Notes under the pieces: generated by a model
What the model was told of the DNA's origin: nothing
The model's database searches: none
What the model saw: the letters and a program-made list of their open reading frames with translations, nothing else
Assembly (NCBI GenBank): GCA_947044405.1
Contig: CAMRHE010000115.1
Coordinates: 186,001 to 250,000, forward strand
Source of the DNA: Leptodactylus fallax
Taxonomy: Eukaryota > Chordata > Amphibia > Anura > Leptodactylidae
Direction of reading: 5' to 3'
DNA length: 64,000 nt
Part shown: positions 35,321 to 47,163 of the stretch, one piece after another
Numbering within the stretch: position 1 is the first letter of the stretch
How the letters are laid out: each line of letters starts with the position of its first letter
Made by a program: the position numbers and the translations under genes

Positions 35321-35579
35321 TTTTTTGAAATGAAGGCAGTAAAAGGCAGATCAATGGAGGAAACTTTGTCAGATTTGCAGTGCTTTATACTTCTCTGTAT
35401 CTGCAACACTTAACATGCAGGTTTTTGTGAGCCGGTAACATACAATTCATCATATTGCCTTCATTCCAATACAATCTTGAAAATTAATGTAAATCTCAAT
35501 CTAAAAATCTCAATCACTTCTTAGGTAGTTGTAGATGTGTATATTTGGCATAGTTTGTGCCTTTTTCTCTCCTGTTCCC
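35321..35579. other. Short unassigned stretch
   Basis: Nothing recognisable. Confidence 0.4.
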
Positions 35580-36900
35580 TGTAAACGGACATTTTATCTC
35601 CCAGACTTACTGAGTGGGTGGAAGATCTAAGCTTTGTGCTCTAATGTCATATGTCTCCTCCCTGCTGTCTACCTCTCCTACAACCCTCACTCGCACACCA
35701 CCTCCCTGCCATGCCCTCTTTCTGTAGGTGTCCCCCAAGGCGCCGTCCTAGGACCCCTCCTGTTCTCCATCTACACCTTTGGCCTTGGCCAACTCATAGA
35801 ATCCCATGGTTTCCATTACCCTTGTTATGCTGACGACACCCAAATATATATCTCTGGACCAGACAATACTTCTCTGTTGTCCAGAGTCCCAGAATGTCTA
35901 GCAGCCATAGCCTCCTTTCTCTCCTGCCCCTTTCTCAAACTCAACATGGAGAAAACGGAGTTCATAATCTTCACCCCTCCACGCACGACCCTCCTACCTG
36001 ACCCATCTATCAGAATTAATGGAACCACTCTCACCCCAGTCACACAGGCCCGCTACCTTGGGATAAGCTTAGACTCTGACCTATCCTTCGAGCCACATAT
36101 TCAAACCCTCAACACCTCCTGCCGCCTCCAACTCAAGAACATCCATCGAATCCGCTCCTTCCTCACCCTTGAAACCACAAAGATGCTAGTCCACACCCTC
36201 ATAATCTCCCGCCTAGACTACTGTAACACCCTTCTCCATGGCCTCCCAGCTAACACTCTTGCCCCCCTCCAGTCCACCTTAAACTGTGCTGCTCACCTAA
36301 TACACCTCTCCCCCCGTTCTTCTTCGGCTGCTCCCCTCTGCCAATCCCTTCACTGGCTACCCGTTGCCCAGCGAATAGAGTTCAAACTACTAACGTTGAC
36401 ATACAAAGCCATCCATAACCTGTCCCCTCCATATATCTCCGACCTAATCTCCCACTACCTGCCCGCACGTAACCTCCGATCCACCAAAGACCTCCTACTT
36501 CGCTCTGCTCTTATCCGCTCTTCACACAATCGTCTCCAAGACTTCTCCCGTGCATCCCCCATACTCTGGAACTCATTACCAAGACACATAAGACTGACTC
36601 CCACAATCACAAGCTTCAAGAAGGCCCTGAAGACTCACCTATTCAGGAAGGCCTACAACCTCCAATAACACTACTGTCTCCATACCACCACCTGAACAGC
36701 CTCTACCCCCACCTTCTGTCTCTATCCCTCTTCCCTCATAGATTGTAAGCCCTTGCGGGCAGGGCCCTCTATCCCATTGTGCCAGTTGGTCACTGTTAGT
36801 ATTATCTGCTTTGTATATCTTGTGTACCGTATGTAAATTCTCAAATGTAAAGCACCATGGAATTAATGGTGCTATATAAATAAACAATAATAATAATATC
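35580..36900 (+). mobile_element. 5'-truncated L2-clade LINE
   Basis: A non-LTR retrotransposon copy holding the last part of ORF2 and its 3' end. The 3' untranslated part (36669-36900) has 'gattgtaagcccttgcgggc' and 'aaagcaccatggaattaatg', and finishes with 'gtgctatataaataa' and short ATA repeats. The endonuclease and most of the fingers are missing, as is usual after incomplete target-primed reverse transcription. Confidence 0.9.
35634..36668 (+). CDS. Reverse transcriptase C-terminal part of an L2-clade LINE ORF2
   Basis: A 344-codon uninterrupted frame. [16 protein letters not shown] lies at residues 32-47, and the catalytic YADD box at 65-68 is followed by TQIYI. Downstream are the thumb-region motifs RYLGISLD and [10 protein letters not shown], the block [15 protein letters not shown], and the terminal [21 protein letters not shown], which together are typical of the L2 group within the CR1 superfamily. 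The enzyme would copy LINE RNA at a nicked target. The N-terminal endonuclease and first RT motifs are absent, and the first ~25 residues are out of step with the family, so the annotated ATG is not a true start. Lack of stops suggests a fairly recent copy. Confidence 0.88.
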   Translation: MCSNVICLLPAVYLSYNPHSHTTSLPCPLSVGVPQGAVLGPLLFSIYTFGLGQLIESHGFHYPCYADDTQIYISGPDNTSLLSRVPECLAAIASFLSCPFLKLNMEKTEFIIFTPPRTTLLPDPSIRINGTTLTPVTQARYLGISLDSDLSFEPHIQTLNTSCRLQLKNIHRIRSFLTLETTKMLVHTLIISRLDYCNTLLHGLPANTLAPLQSTLNCAAHLIHLSPRSSSAAPLCQSLHWLPVAQRIEFKLLTLTYKAIHNLSPPYISDLISHYLPARNLRSTKDLLLRSALIRSSHNRLQDFSRASPILWNSLPRHIRLTPTITSFKKALKTHLFRKAYNLQ

Positions 36901-37199
36901 ACTGAAAAACTGTGTGTGCACCTGCAGCTGCATCTCCCTCCTCCTATTCCTTCAGGGATTACAGCCTACTGAATAAAGCCTTACAGTGAACACACTGGTC
37001 AGGAAATCTGGACTACAGTCTGGTGGAAGGTGATAAAGGTATTTACCTGCTCAAAGACTTAACCACTTACTTACTTGGAAGTGGTATGATGATGGCTGGA
37101 GCTCTACCTCCTTCCCATAAGACTGGCTCCAGGGAAAAATTTGGTCTAGGACCCCACCCCTGCCTCACGATTATTCCAAAAAATTTCACCCTGAAGCCA
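36901..37199. other. Short unassigned stretch
   Basis: Nothing recognisable. Confidence 0.4.
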
Positions 37200-37345
37200 A
37201 GGGGGATTACAATGACAAACATTTGTAATGTTCTTTTCTTACCAAGAGACTCAAAGTGCAGGGATCATTGTGGAGTAGGGGAGTTGCCATACAAGTGCTC
37301 ATCCCCAACACCCACAAGGGCCAGTTGTTCTATAGGTAGGCAATT
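37200..37345. repeat. Short dispersed repeat J, copy 2 (inverted)
   Basis: 'acaatgacaaacatttgtaa', 'gactcaaagtgcaggga' and 'agtgctcatccccaac' are the inverse of 19800-19925. Confidence 0.5.
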
Positions 37346-38069
37346 TACCTCTAATACTCATTCACCAATTGTCTAAATAATACAACTTCTCAAACCGCAA
37401 GGAGTATTCTCTGTGTGATTCTTATTCCACGTCTTCAAGATGTTTGTGTGAATACAGAATTTACACAACTGAATTTCTGTGCAAACATTCCCACACAAAG
37501 CTCATAAAATTACATTTATGTTCTCTTCAAGGCAGCTCCACTGTCAAGTCATCAACAAAAAGCAGATGGTATCATTTACATGGTAATATATGGAAATATG
37601 CACATTTTTTTATTTTACCAAACATGGCTTTGATGAATCAGACAGTGTAATAGTGTTTAGTATATAAATCTTGTGTGGGTAATGGGAAAAATGTACTCAT
37701 GCAAATCTGCACACTACTCACCTCCATGGGAGGATGCCTATGCTAAATTGTAAGCGAACAGTTGCAAATTTGACAAATGTTATTTTGATGAATAGGAAGT
37801 GTGATTTCTTCCAATTATGTAAGAAATAAATATGAATACATTACATTATATGCTGCATTGTGTAGTCAAGGCCAAAAAAGTGTCCATGTCATATGTCATG
37901 GCAAGAGCAGTTATTTTATGCTTATTTTATGCATTACAGAAAATAGAATGTAATATATTGCAAAATTTTTCATGAAGCAGAATTTTAATTGGCATATAGG
38001 GCATATGGGTGTCATCGTGATGACATATGGATGTCTTGTGGACGCACTTGGAACCAAGTGGAGAGCTGC
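37346..38069. other. Unassigned AT-rich stretch
   Basis: Nothing recognisable. Confidence 0.4.
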
Positions 38070-38320
38070 AAACAAGCATTATCTCCTGCTTGGGCGGACT
38101 CAGGCTTTCAATTTATTACACTGGAGTCCTGGACCAAGGGCAACATCTGTATGGAATAGATATGTAGGTTTCCTCTGGGTACTCTGGTTTCCTCCAAAAA
38201 CCTAATGAGGTGAATTTGGAATTTAGATTTTGACTGGGAATAGGGAAAAATATGAGAAATGACAATCTTAGGTTTGTGTAATATGTTGGTGCTATATAAA
38301 AAAATAAAATAATAATTTAT
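38070..38320 (+). repeat. Diverged SINE-G copy
   Basis: 'ggagtcctggaccaaggg', 'ggtttcctctgggtactctg', then 'atgttggtgctatataaa' and an AT-rich tail. The head is lost. Confidence 0.6.
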
Positions 38321-38324
38321 TATT

Positions 38325-38580
38325 TATTTATTTATTATACTTACTTATATAGCGACATCATATTCCGCAGCGCTTTACAGACATTGTCAGTCACTGTCCC
38401 ATATAGGGCTCACAATCTACTTTTTCCCTATCAGTATGTCTTTGGAGTGTGGGAGTACACTGGAGTACCCGGAGGAAACCCACGCAAACACGGGGAGAAC
38501 ATACAAACTCCTTGCAGATGTTGTCCTTTTCAGGATTTGAACCCAGGACTCCATAATAATAATAATAACAATAATAAATA
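38325..38580 (-). repeat. SINE-G copy, inverted relative to the previous one
   Basis: Minus-strand tail ('ttatatagcgacatcatatt'), 'gcgctttacagacattgtc', 'gtgtgggagtacactgg' and 'tttgaacccaggact' (B-box side). The head is replaced by ATA repeats. It lies tail to tail with the 38070 copy. Confidence 0.75.
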
Positions 38581-38994
38581 TTATTTGGATATGATAAGAC
38601 TTTATAACAACACGGTTTCTGTGTCCTTTTTGGATAACCCTTTTCCATACTGTGTATACAAATAGAGGTATTAGGAGGAATTTATTTTCCCATATATGCC
38701 AGTTTTGGGGCCTTTCTTGTAACAAAAATGCAACACATGCCCATTCTGTGCCTCACTCACCACTTTCTGCGAATGTGCGTGGAGCAGGTTGGGCCAGTTG
38801 ATGTCTCAGCCCAACATGTTAATATAACTCACACAAGTTTTCTGGCACAAGTTATACAGGAACTCTACACTAGTTCTTGACTGGCATATATTTCCATTCC
38901 AATATATGGGTGCTGAAGCCTCTTGATAAATCAGACATGCATTTCACCTATCAGACTCGTTATTAAGACTGGCGTAAAAAATGCCATCTTACTT
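38581..38994. other. Unassigned stretch
   Basis: Nothing recognisable. Confidence 0.4.
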
Positions 38995-39160
38995 TATTTG
39001 TCCCATAGTCTCCACTGGGTTCTCCAGTTTCCCCCCAACATGCCAAAAACAAACTGATAAATTGCCATCCATATGTGTAAGACAGAAAAATTCTTATTTT
39101 TTTTTTCTGTACAGTGCAATGAAATATTTTGGTGCTCTACAAGCAATAGAAATAAATGCA
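38995..39160 (+). repeat. Diverged SINE-G 3' part
   Basis: 'tctccagtttccccccaaca' and 'ccaaaaacaaactgataaat', ending 'attttggtgctctacaa'. Confidence 0.5.
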
Positions 39161-39419
39161 ATAATTTTGGACCATCTGCCAGAAATAAGCTAGAAGTGTC
39201 CCTGCAAGGAATGTTTCCTGTTCTGAAGGATCCAGCATACCAGAGTGTTCCATAGATATAAAATCCTTTCAAAGCTTGACCAATAGGCCAATTATCATGT
39301 GACTAGCAACATGTATAAGTTTTATCTGTGTGCATTTGATATACTGGCATTCACCCCCTTCATGGATTGTAGGGGTTTGAGTGGGTGCTTTATTAGCATT
39401 TTCCACCTGTGCTATATTT
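39161..39419. other. Short unassigned stretch
   Basis: Nothing recognisable. Confidence 0.4.
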
Positions 39420-39660
39420 ATATAGTGGCTGTGCTTGGTATCACAGCTCAGCCTATTTAATTGAATGGTACTAAGCTGCAGGCCATGTGACCAATGAACA
39501 TGACATCACATGCGTGTGAAGTGGAAGCGGTGCACAGGAAGCGCTTCTGCTGCTTCAAATAGCTGTTCTGCATGGATCCATGGAGCCCCACAGATCTGTA
39601 ATTTATGATCTATTTTAAGAATAGGTTATCAATTAAAAAGTTCCAGAAAACCCTTTTAAG
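39420..39660. repeat. Palindromic repeat family A
   Basis: 'gcttggtatcacagctcagc', 'aattgaatggtactaagctg', 'gcttcaaatagctg' and 'aagaataggttatcaatta'. Confidence 0.65.
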
Positions 39661-39959
39661 TATTGAACTACTTACACTAATGTCAATACTGGAACAGGAC
39701 AGGTCCTCCAGAGAAAGAGATGCTCTTTGTAACTGGTCACAGTCTTAACCTAGATCCTGAACAGCCTCTATATTAACTTAGAATTGCCTCACAGGGTATA
39801 TGAAAATGGATTTTCTAAACTAGTCAGACCCTTTAATTCTATTGAGCTGCATGACTTTACCTGCAGTCCAGTGTGAAATCACAGATTACCCGCTATGAGT
39901 TACAACAAGTGACAAATCCAGCTCTGCTACATCTATAAAATTAGAGATAAGCTCTTTGG
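39661..39959. other. Short unassigned stretch
   Basis: Nothing recognisable. Confidence 0.4.
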
Positions 39960-40430
39960 CTGTCAAAGGAACGGCACAGCATGTTTCTGACTGAGTCAAG
40001 ACACAGCCGCTCGTAGCCTCTTCCCATGCAGTATAAGCTGTGATCAGAACAAACAGGCATCATTTTGCAGCTATGTTATCTTTTTTCCTAATATTGAATG
40101 TTTCTCTGTCCCGAAACATCATGCACCTTTTATAGTTGAGTAATGTTTTGAACAAGCTCAATGGGAGACTTGTACCGGCAGGGATGTGGTTTCTAAATGA
40201 GGAAATGAAGACAAGAGGCTGAAAAGATTTCAGACCTATCATTGTATCACAGCATGGCAGTACCTGGCAGTGGCCTGCATATAAACTATGTCTTCTATCT
40301 GGGCCGGCTAAAATAGAAAAGTATAAACCGCTCAGAACAAGCTCTTACCATAGGAGTTATTGTTTAATGAAAATCTGCAGGGCTGATGTACCTGCCACAA
40401 TGAATCAGGGCTCTAAGAACTTATAATAAC
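39960..40430. other. Candidate conserved non-coding element
   Basis: Nearly 500 bp of complex, repeat-free DNA ('gcaggcatcattttgcagc'-like blocks, 'ctttcccgaaacatcatgc'-type sequence, 'gcctgcatataaactatgtc'). No coding frame. Texture-based call. Confidence 0.33.
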
Positions 40431-40541
40431 TTATCCAGGTGTAATAGTAGTCTAATATTCATCACATTATACCCAGGAAAGGTAACATGGTTCAGCCAGA
40501 AAGTTATGGTGTCTATCACCGACATTAATCCCCCAAATTGC

Positions 40542-40655
40542 TTAAAGAGGACCTTTCACGTCCTCATACTGTAGATATGTGGTATATGCGGCACTGTCAG
40601 CTTTCTAGCGGTATATGATACTGCACATCTATGGGGACGTGAAAGCTCCTCTTTG
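40542..40655. mobile_element. Short FB1 derivative
   Basis: TTAAAGAGGACCTTTCACGT at the left and 'acgtgaaagctcctctttgg' at the right, with 'gctttctagcggtat' inside. An internally deleted FB1 whose right TTAA is mutated. Confidence 0.65.
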
Positions 40656-40767
40656 GCAGGTTTTCCCAGATTCATCGCTGGGGGTCCCATCACTAGGAAC
40701 TGGGTCAATTGTGTGCTCCTTGTCCCCTATCTGGAGCAGTTGTTGAACATACCCACTGCTACTGCAC

Positions 40768-40935
40768 TTAGGAGTCTGTCACCAGAATCTGGCCCTGCAG
40801 ATAGATAGGTTAGGGTCACCTAAATCAAACAGTGTTTTCCCCTTGTGAATCACTGCCTCCATTGCTGAGATATTGCTGTCTCTGTCAATATGCAAATGGT
40901 TGCTTTGGGAGCAAGGAAGGCATTGCCACATACCT
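40768..40935. mobile_element. Foldback element FB2, copy 3
   Basis: 'ttaggagtctgtcaccaga', 'ataggttagggtcaccta' and 'ccttgtgaatcactgcct'. The right arm is missing. Confidence 0.6.
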
Positions 40936-41524
40936 CTTCGGAGTAATGGCAACTCATGAGAAGTTGACCCTCCGGATTACTAATGGATTTGGCTTAGTGA
41001 TAAACCAAGGAGTGAAGTCTAAGGTGATGTGCATCCAGATGGTAGTACTAGGACAGAAGGTAGAAATCATGGTCAGGTGAAGTAAAGATTGGGTCAGGTA
41101 TGTTCAATTGCTGGTGGAAATCAGACTGAGGTCAGGGCAAGCAGTACAAAATAGAACAAAGATGGGAAAACAAGCTTGGTCTTAGATATAGCAGCAACAA
41201 ACACACCATAAGGCCAGAGGCCAAACACACTATTTAAGTATAGGACAAACGGTGCACCTGCATTGGGCCCTATGACAGCAGGGGACACCCTGTCAGTGCT
41301 TCGGCATGTCCTGATATGAACAATGGTGGAGCCTGGAGCCACAAGTGCCCTGATCCACCATTGAACCTACAACCACAGCTGTTTTTGGTTTGGCGCAGAA
41401 AGGCTAATGTTATCGTGGCTTTTGCTCCAAGCCAAAGACAGCCCAGAAAAAGTGGTGCATGTGAACAAGACGAGATGAGTTGTTTTTTTCACAACTTCTG
41501 TGTGGGACCAGTAAGTGGATATTA
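40936..41524. other. Unassigned stretch, possible degraded repeat
   Basis: 40970-41240 has loose similarity in texture to 23300-23420 ('ggtcaggt', 'acaaggc' type motifs). No gene. Confidence 0.3.
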
Positions 41525-41885
41525 AACTGGGTGAGGCGCCACTAAGGATCATTATATTATATGAGGGCCACTAAGGGGGCATTATACTGTGTGGGGGCTA
41601 CTAACTGGGCATTAACTGTATAAGAACCACTAATGGGGAATTATAGTGTGTTGGGGGGCTAAGAGGGCATCATACTATGCGTGGGTGCTTTGGAGGAATA
41701 ATACTGGATGCCAAAACATATTGTGTGAGGGCCACTAGAGGCGCATTATATGGTGTGAGAGCCACCAGTATGTGGGGCACTATACTGTGTGGGGCCACTA
41801 ATGGGAAATTATAGAGCATGATACTGTGTGGGGGCCTCTAAGTTTCATTATACTGTGTGGGGGAACTTAAGAGGACGCATCATCA
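41525..41885. repeat. ~33-bp minisatellite
   Basis: Units built on 'cattatactgtgtggggg' and 'ccactaaggggg' repeat about ten times with indels. Confidence 0.85.
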
Positions 41886-42838
41886 CTATGTTATACAAAG
41901 AAGAGCATTACTACTGTGTGAAGCGGGAAAGGACAGGGTGGTAATAGGAGGGGTCAAGGGCAGCATGGATGGGGTTAGTTAATGTGACTTTAGTACAAAA
42001 TAAATTTTAAAGGACATTATTTAAAGGGCAAATATTACTGCTTAGACCATGACTGATGTGTAGAAGACTAATAACATTTGGGGTATATATGCATAGACTA
42101 GAGTCAGTAACATCTGGTGCACACTGTGCCTTTAAGAAGCGGGGAACTTGTCCATGGGCACATCCCTGGCACAGCACAGGAGGAGAACTTCTCTGCATCA
42201 TGATATAATATTTGTATGTGCGTGATATGTGTAATTCATTGCACTTTACAAGACTTTGTGGTATTACAGTATTTATTACTCTACCTTCCTCTACATTCTA
42301 TTTCTACCCCCTCCTTCCGTTTTCCATTGTGGTCCCTGTTTTTGCCTCTGCTATATGCCATCTAGAGCAACGGCACATTATGAGGCACATTCAGGAGAAT
42401 AAACCTCTTTAGATACACAGAGCTATGGCACAGGTGAACCTCTCCTCCCAGCAGGAAATCAAATACACAGCAGTTTATAGGAAATGAAATCCTCTTAGCA
42501 GGTGATAAATTCTCTGTACAATCCATTTCAAGACTGATCATCTCACTAATATTCTAGAAGCTATAAGAAACATTTATTGGACAAACGGTGATGTGCACAG
42601 TAGCAAATAGCAATGCATCACAATGATAAGTAGTGTACATGATGTTTACATTGGGAGGATAATGGAAAAAATTTAGGATTTTTATTCTTCCTTGCAAAAA
42701 GAATAATCCCTTGTCTGTGTGACATAGGGGCATAAAGCCTCCTGTCGTTTCCATACTACAGCCCCGTACCTTGGGCATTTGACTGGTAAAGAATTATAAT
42801 TTTAACAAAAATAACTCTAAAAATTGGATAACTTGATA
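41886..42838. other. Unassigned stretch
   Basis: No exon or known repeat recognised. Confidence 0.4.
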
Positions 42839-43230
42839 CAGTGCCTTGCAAAAAGTATTCAACCCCCTAAAATTCCAAATTGCTCTTTCTTGTTCCAGAC
42901 AGTATTTGTATTGTTAATTTTCAAATGAATTAAAATGTACATTGTAAAAGTTTTCAACCCCTTCAAGGACCCACTCATTGCCCCTAGCAGAATTTAAAGG
43001 GAGTCTTTTGGATTGATCATGTGCTTGGGATCACTGTCCTGCTTTCTCACCAGTTCTAGATATAGTTTCCTCTTGACTTGAGGAATGGGGAATCTTGCAC
43101 CACACTGTACACAACATGTTATATTCTTAGCCAGTGAGTTCCATTTTGGTCCCATTTGTCTACCCACACACATAGGCCAGTTGTATGTGCACCGTCCCTC
43201 CAGTATTCACCAAGTGATGGAGACTGACCT
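42839..43230 (-). mobile_element. Tc1/mariner-like remnant of a second type
   Basis: TA (42837-42838) followed by CAGTGCCTTGCAAAAAGTAT, a classic Tc1-type terminus of fish and frogs. Inside, 'ttgggatcactgtcctgctt' and 'gttccattttggtcccattt' correspond on the minus strand to conserved transposase segments. Frames are badly broken and the second terminus is not found. Confidence 0.7.
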
Positions 43231-43589
43231 GCAATATCAAACACATCCCAAATATACACAAGAGTGGTACTTGTCAGTAAGAAAGCTGCCATGTTATTGA
43301 ATCTAACTTCTTATATTGCTATACACTGTACAATAATACAGATTAGCCAACTGTTTCTGCAAAAGTTTAGACGACACCAATATGGCCACCACCCTGCTTT
43401 CATAATGGTCGTCACCTGGCTTTATTACAATCCTGAATGCAGGGTCAGGACTCAAATAAGCACTAAGCCCAGAAATGAATGATAAAAGTAGACAAGACAT
43501 ATAGTGGCCCACCATTTGTCAGTCTGTGAGATTTTCTGCATGGTCCTGAAACAGTCTTATAGAAACCCTACAAGGAACAAAGAGTATAA
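43231..43589. other. Unassigned stretch
   Basis: Nothing recognisable. Confidence 0.4.
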
Positions 43590-43840
43590 AGTGGTTTTCC
43601 AGGTTTATCTGATATCCTATCCTTAAGATTATCTGTTTTAGGAAACCGCAGCATTCCAGTGAGCATTGAGGTCTCTTCACAAAAAACCAAGCCCAATACT
43701 GTACATTGTATTGCGACTCAAGCCAATTACTTGAATGGGACTGAGCTGCGAACAGGTCATGTGACTGATGAGCAGGTCGACAGACGGCCACATACCGCTT
43801 CAAGAAGCTGATCAAAAGGGGTCCCAGGTGTTGAAGTGTC
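43590..43840. repeat. Palindromic repeat family A
   Basis: 'gtggttttccaggtttatct', 'tatcctatccttaagatta', 'ttacttgaatgggactgagc' and 'cttcaagaagctgatc'. Confidence 0.65.
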
Positions 43841-44350
43841 TCAACAATCTTCTAGTCCTGCTGCAAAGAAAGCAGAGCGAGAAGTCTTCTGTTCCAGCCA
43901 GTTGTCATACAGCCAGACACAGGAAGAGGAGAGGAGGCATGGCTGAACTCCTGGAAAACAGATTTTAACATGACAAAATAGGATATAAAAAAAAGAGGCG
44001 ATAAAGGGAGAAAAGACTGGAATTTTTATTTTTTGTACATTTTCTGTATTTAGCATTTGTATATTCATTTCAGAATATGCCTCACCATTTGATGCTACCT
44101 GCACTTCAACATAATAGCCATGGCATAAACAATCAGTTATGTATTTGCCCCCTTTCCCACCAAGCACCCGTTATGATACATACTCTTTTCTATATTTGCA
44201 CCCTATCCACAAATACATACCTCCCAAGCAGGGGCAAAAATACAAATCATAAGGCCCCATAGCAAAAGTCAAAATTGAGACCCCAATTAAAAAAAGTCAG
44301 GGTAAAGAAGGACAGTGGTTGTAGAAATAATGTATTTTCTCTTGAAGTTT
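43841..44350. other. Unassigned stretch
   Basis: Nothing recognisable. Confidence 0.4.
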
Positions 44351-44790
44351 TTAAAGAGTACCTTTCACCACCTCCAACAAGTCCCCATCTTTTCATCATT
44401 TAATAGCTGTTGCTCCACTGATTCTGGTACAGTTGAATTTTTTTCTTTAGCCCCCACCGTTCCCGAGCAATCTATGCAGTTAATTTTGGTACCTGATATG
44501 CTGTTTAGACCCTGTATTGTCAGGAGGGCGGTGTCAGGCAGGAGCAGACAAGGGGTGTGATTCTGAGCTCTGACACTGGCTGCCTCTGATTGGAGCTCTG
44601 AATCACACCCCCTGCCTGACACCACGCTCCTGACACTACGGAGCTTAAATATCATGTCAGGCCTCAAAACTACCTGTGCTTGTTGTTCGGGAATGGTGGG
44701 GACTAGAGAAAAAGTTACAACTGTGCTGGAATCAATGGAGCGGCGCCTATTAACAGATGCTAAGAACTGGAATTGGTGGAGGTGGTGAGA
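44351..44790. mobile_element. Foldback element FB7, copy 1
   Basis: Starts TTAAAGAGTACCTTTCACC. Arms pair: 'ccacctccaaca' with 'ggtggaggtgg', 'tttagcccccaccgttcc' with 'ggaatggtggggactaga', and 'cagggggtgtgattc'-type inner arms. The right TTAA is lost. Confidence 0.7.
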
Positions 44791-44967
44791 TTGAAGAATA
44801 AAACAGAAAAATAAAAAAAAAAACCACTAACAATTACAACAAATGTGCGATTACCTCTGCCTACAGAGTCTACAAGTCCAGCTGACAGGCAGTAACCCTT
44901 TCAGTTACAATTTTCTCCACAGCCTTCCTTATTTGGCTATATACTATGCTAATTTTTAATTTAAGGA

Positions 44968-45190
44968 TTAAAGGGGTTGTCCAGTTTCACCTATGACTGT
45001 AACAAGCTGCGTCCATCACAAGACCATGGACTGTCCATCACATGACCATGGACTGATTCACTGGAAGTAAACAAAGAACAAGATCTAGAAGACCATGAAG
45101 AATTGATAGAAGAAGTATAGTGGAAAACTGTAGAAGTTTTTATTATACAAATGATAACATTTATTTGCTGAAACTGGACAACTCTTTTAA
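44968..45190. mobile_element. Foldback element FB6, internally deleted copy
   Basis: TTAAAGGGGTTGTCCAGTTT at the left; 'aaactggacaactcttttaa' closes at 45187-45190. Only the inner 'tccatcaca..gaccatggact' motifs and the right arm remain. Confidence 0.75.
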
Positions 45191-45839
45191 GGATTTTCTT
45201 ACACGGTACGGGGCATGTCTGAAAAATGTATCATAAATCTCAATAAACAGTGCAGGGGGGGAGGATTTATAATACTTGGTTTGCCAGACATCAAAAGAGA
45301 TCAAAGTTTCGTGAGCCCCTTTAGTGGTCCCATAGCAATTGCCTATCCTGCCTCCTAACAATTGCTCCCAACATTTAAATTCCAAGCCACAGGACATATA
45401 AGCTCTATCCATGTTCCAAAAAAAAAAATCCTTAAATCTTACTAGAAATTTCCATTTTATGCAAATCTGCATAAAGGCTGCTTCTTTTTAGTCAGCTTCT
45501 TTATTTGATGGCCTTGTCTGAATGCTAACCCTACCTAATAATGCAGAGCTACAGGAGTAGAGAATATATTACTGTATTAATGTGAAATTCAGGGTTTGGG
45601 GTGGCAGAAACAAATCACTTAAAAACTTATAATTACTTTTTTCCCAAAAATGTATATCTATTATAGTAGGTCAGCGTTCCCCATCCATAACTTAGCTTTC
45701 ATGAGTCTCATGGGTTTTTCTTTTTTTAAGACGTGGACATTGAAGTGCTTTAGGTTTTATGATGACGCTTGTCCTGAATACAGAGCTAGCTGAAATTTCA
45801 GGCTCTGCAGGATGACTTCTCACGTTGAATTAGCAGAGA
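45191..45839. other. Unassigned stretch
   Basis: Nothing recognisable. Confidence 0.4.
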
Positions 45840-46345
45840 AGCAGAGACGCATTTCACTGCTTATAAATAAGCCTGTTTAGTTTATCCATGGGCTGTAATC
45901 TCTCTTGCACAATGAGACTAGGCTTTCTGGCAGAAAGGAATAGCGTTTTCCCTCTTCCTCTCTCTCTACCACATTCCGGGGGTTAGACATCAGAGGGGGG
46001 AGAGACGCATATTAATGATGTTGTCCTTGGCAGTGTGGTCACTCAAGCCGACCCACAGAAGATTCACGGATGAGAAAGGAATCGATAAAGCGTTCAGCGC
46101 CTCTTCATTCAAACTGTCGTTGGCGTCACGCTGAGTGGTCCAAGTTCTCTGCAGCAATCAGAATGGAGCCGAAAGTGTTGGCTCTCTACGATTTCATCCT
46201 CTGGGGCTATGGATTAAAACGTGAAGAGAAGGTTAAAACTGCAGAGCTGGAGAACAACAGAGTGAAAGTGTCCAGCCATATAACATCCTGTGATGTGGAT
46301 GTCATGTTCCATTATGCACTCAACCCCACTGGTCATGTTTGCTAA
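45840..46345. other. Candidate conserved non-coding element with an uncertain 91-codon frame
   Basis: A complex, repeat-free block with higher GC than its surroundings. A plus-strand frame at 46070-46345 (MRKESIKRS..., ...ALNPTGHVC) shows no recognised domain, signal peptide or convincing splice sites. It could be an enhancer-like element, part of a non-coding RNA, or nothing. Confidence 0.3.
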
Positions 46346-47163
46346 GCAGTGCTACTCTACTCGGAAACTATGTACACAGTGGTGCATAAACGTCTTTCTC
46401 TCTGTAATGGGGCAAATTCTGGTTTTGTGTTCTCATTTTTTACCTTGGTATGTGTAGGGCAGGAGTATGTGTAGGTAAGGATAATGGTGTTGAAACTACA
46501 TCTCTCAGCATTGTCCATTCACTTTTATGGAAGGTCCAAGAACACCCTAGCATTTATGCGTACTAGGAGTTTAGTTTTTCAACAGCTGGGATGGGTAAAT
46601 CTGTAATTAAATGATGGGAAAAATTTATTAAGACTGCTGCAGTATGAATCAGTTCTTAATATCATGTACACTGGCAGCAGCTCCAACCTCTTAACAGTTC
46701 TGGTGTGTCATGTAAGGTCTCATGCACCAGATTTATAATGTACACCAGCCAGGCACTACAGTTAATTTCAGCAATAACGCATGACATGTTTTTGGCATGA
46801 GTTATGGTAAATCCGTTAGAACAAGGAGTCCCTGCACTGGCCCGCCTTGATCCTCTACCCTGCTTCACCCACTTTTCTCTAAAACTGGTTGCGAAATGGA
46901 CAAAGTGGAACTGGAAAAGTTTAGCTAGTTACCCCCGATGTTATAAATCTTATGGAGAAAAGAACTAATAAGGGTAGAATACACCATAGAGAAAATTTAC
47001 TAATATTTCCTCAGGGCAAACTTAGACTAGACAGTTTTAAAATGTGGAAGATTTATCACAGTGACTGATACTGGATGATAAATCTGGCCCATTGTTAGAC
47101 CGTTTAGTCTAGGTTCACACTATTAGGAAAGATTTATTAAGACTGGTGTATCATATACTAGTC
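46346..47163. other. Stretch with diffuse degraded repeats
   Basis: 'aatttattaagactg' appears at about 46624 and a related 'gatttattaagactggtgta' at about 47129; 'taaatctggcccattgt' lies near 47080. Similar motifs occur near 49190-49560 and 54765. They look like an old dispersed family. Confidence 0.35.

Noticed and set aside
35651..36902. Other frames over the LINE (35651-35833 plus; 35825-36043 and 36639-36902 minus)
   Set aside because: Shadows of the reverse transcriptase frame and of the LINE 3' end.
43841..44167. 108-codon minus frame
   Set aside because: No domain, no start context and no splice support; chance in AT-mixed DNA.
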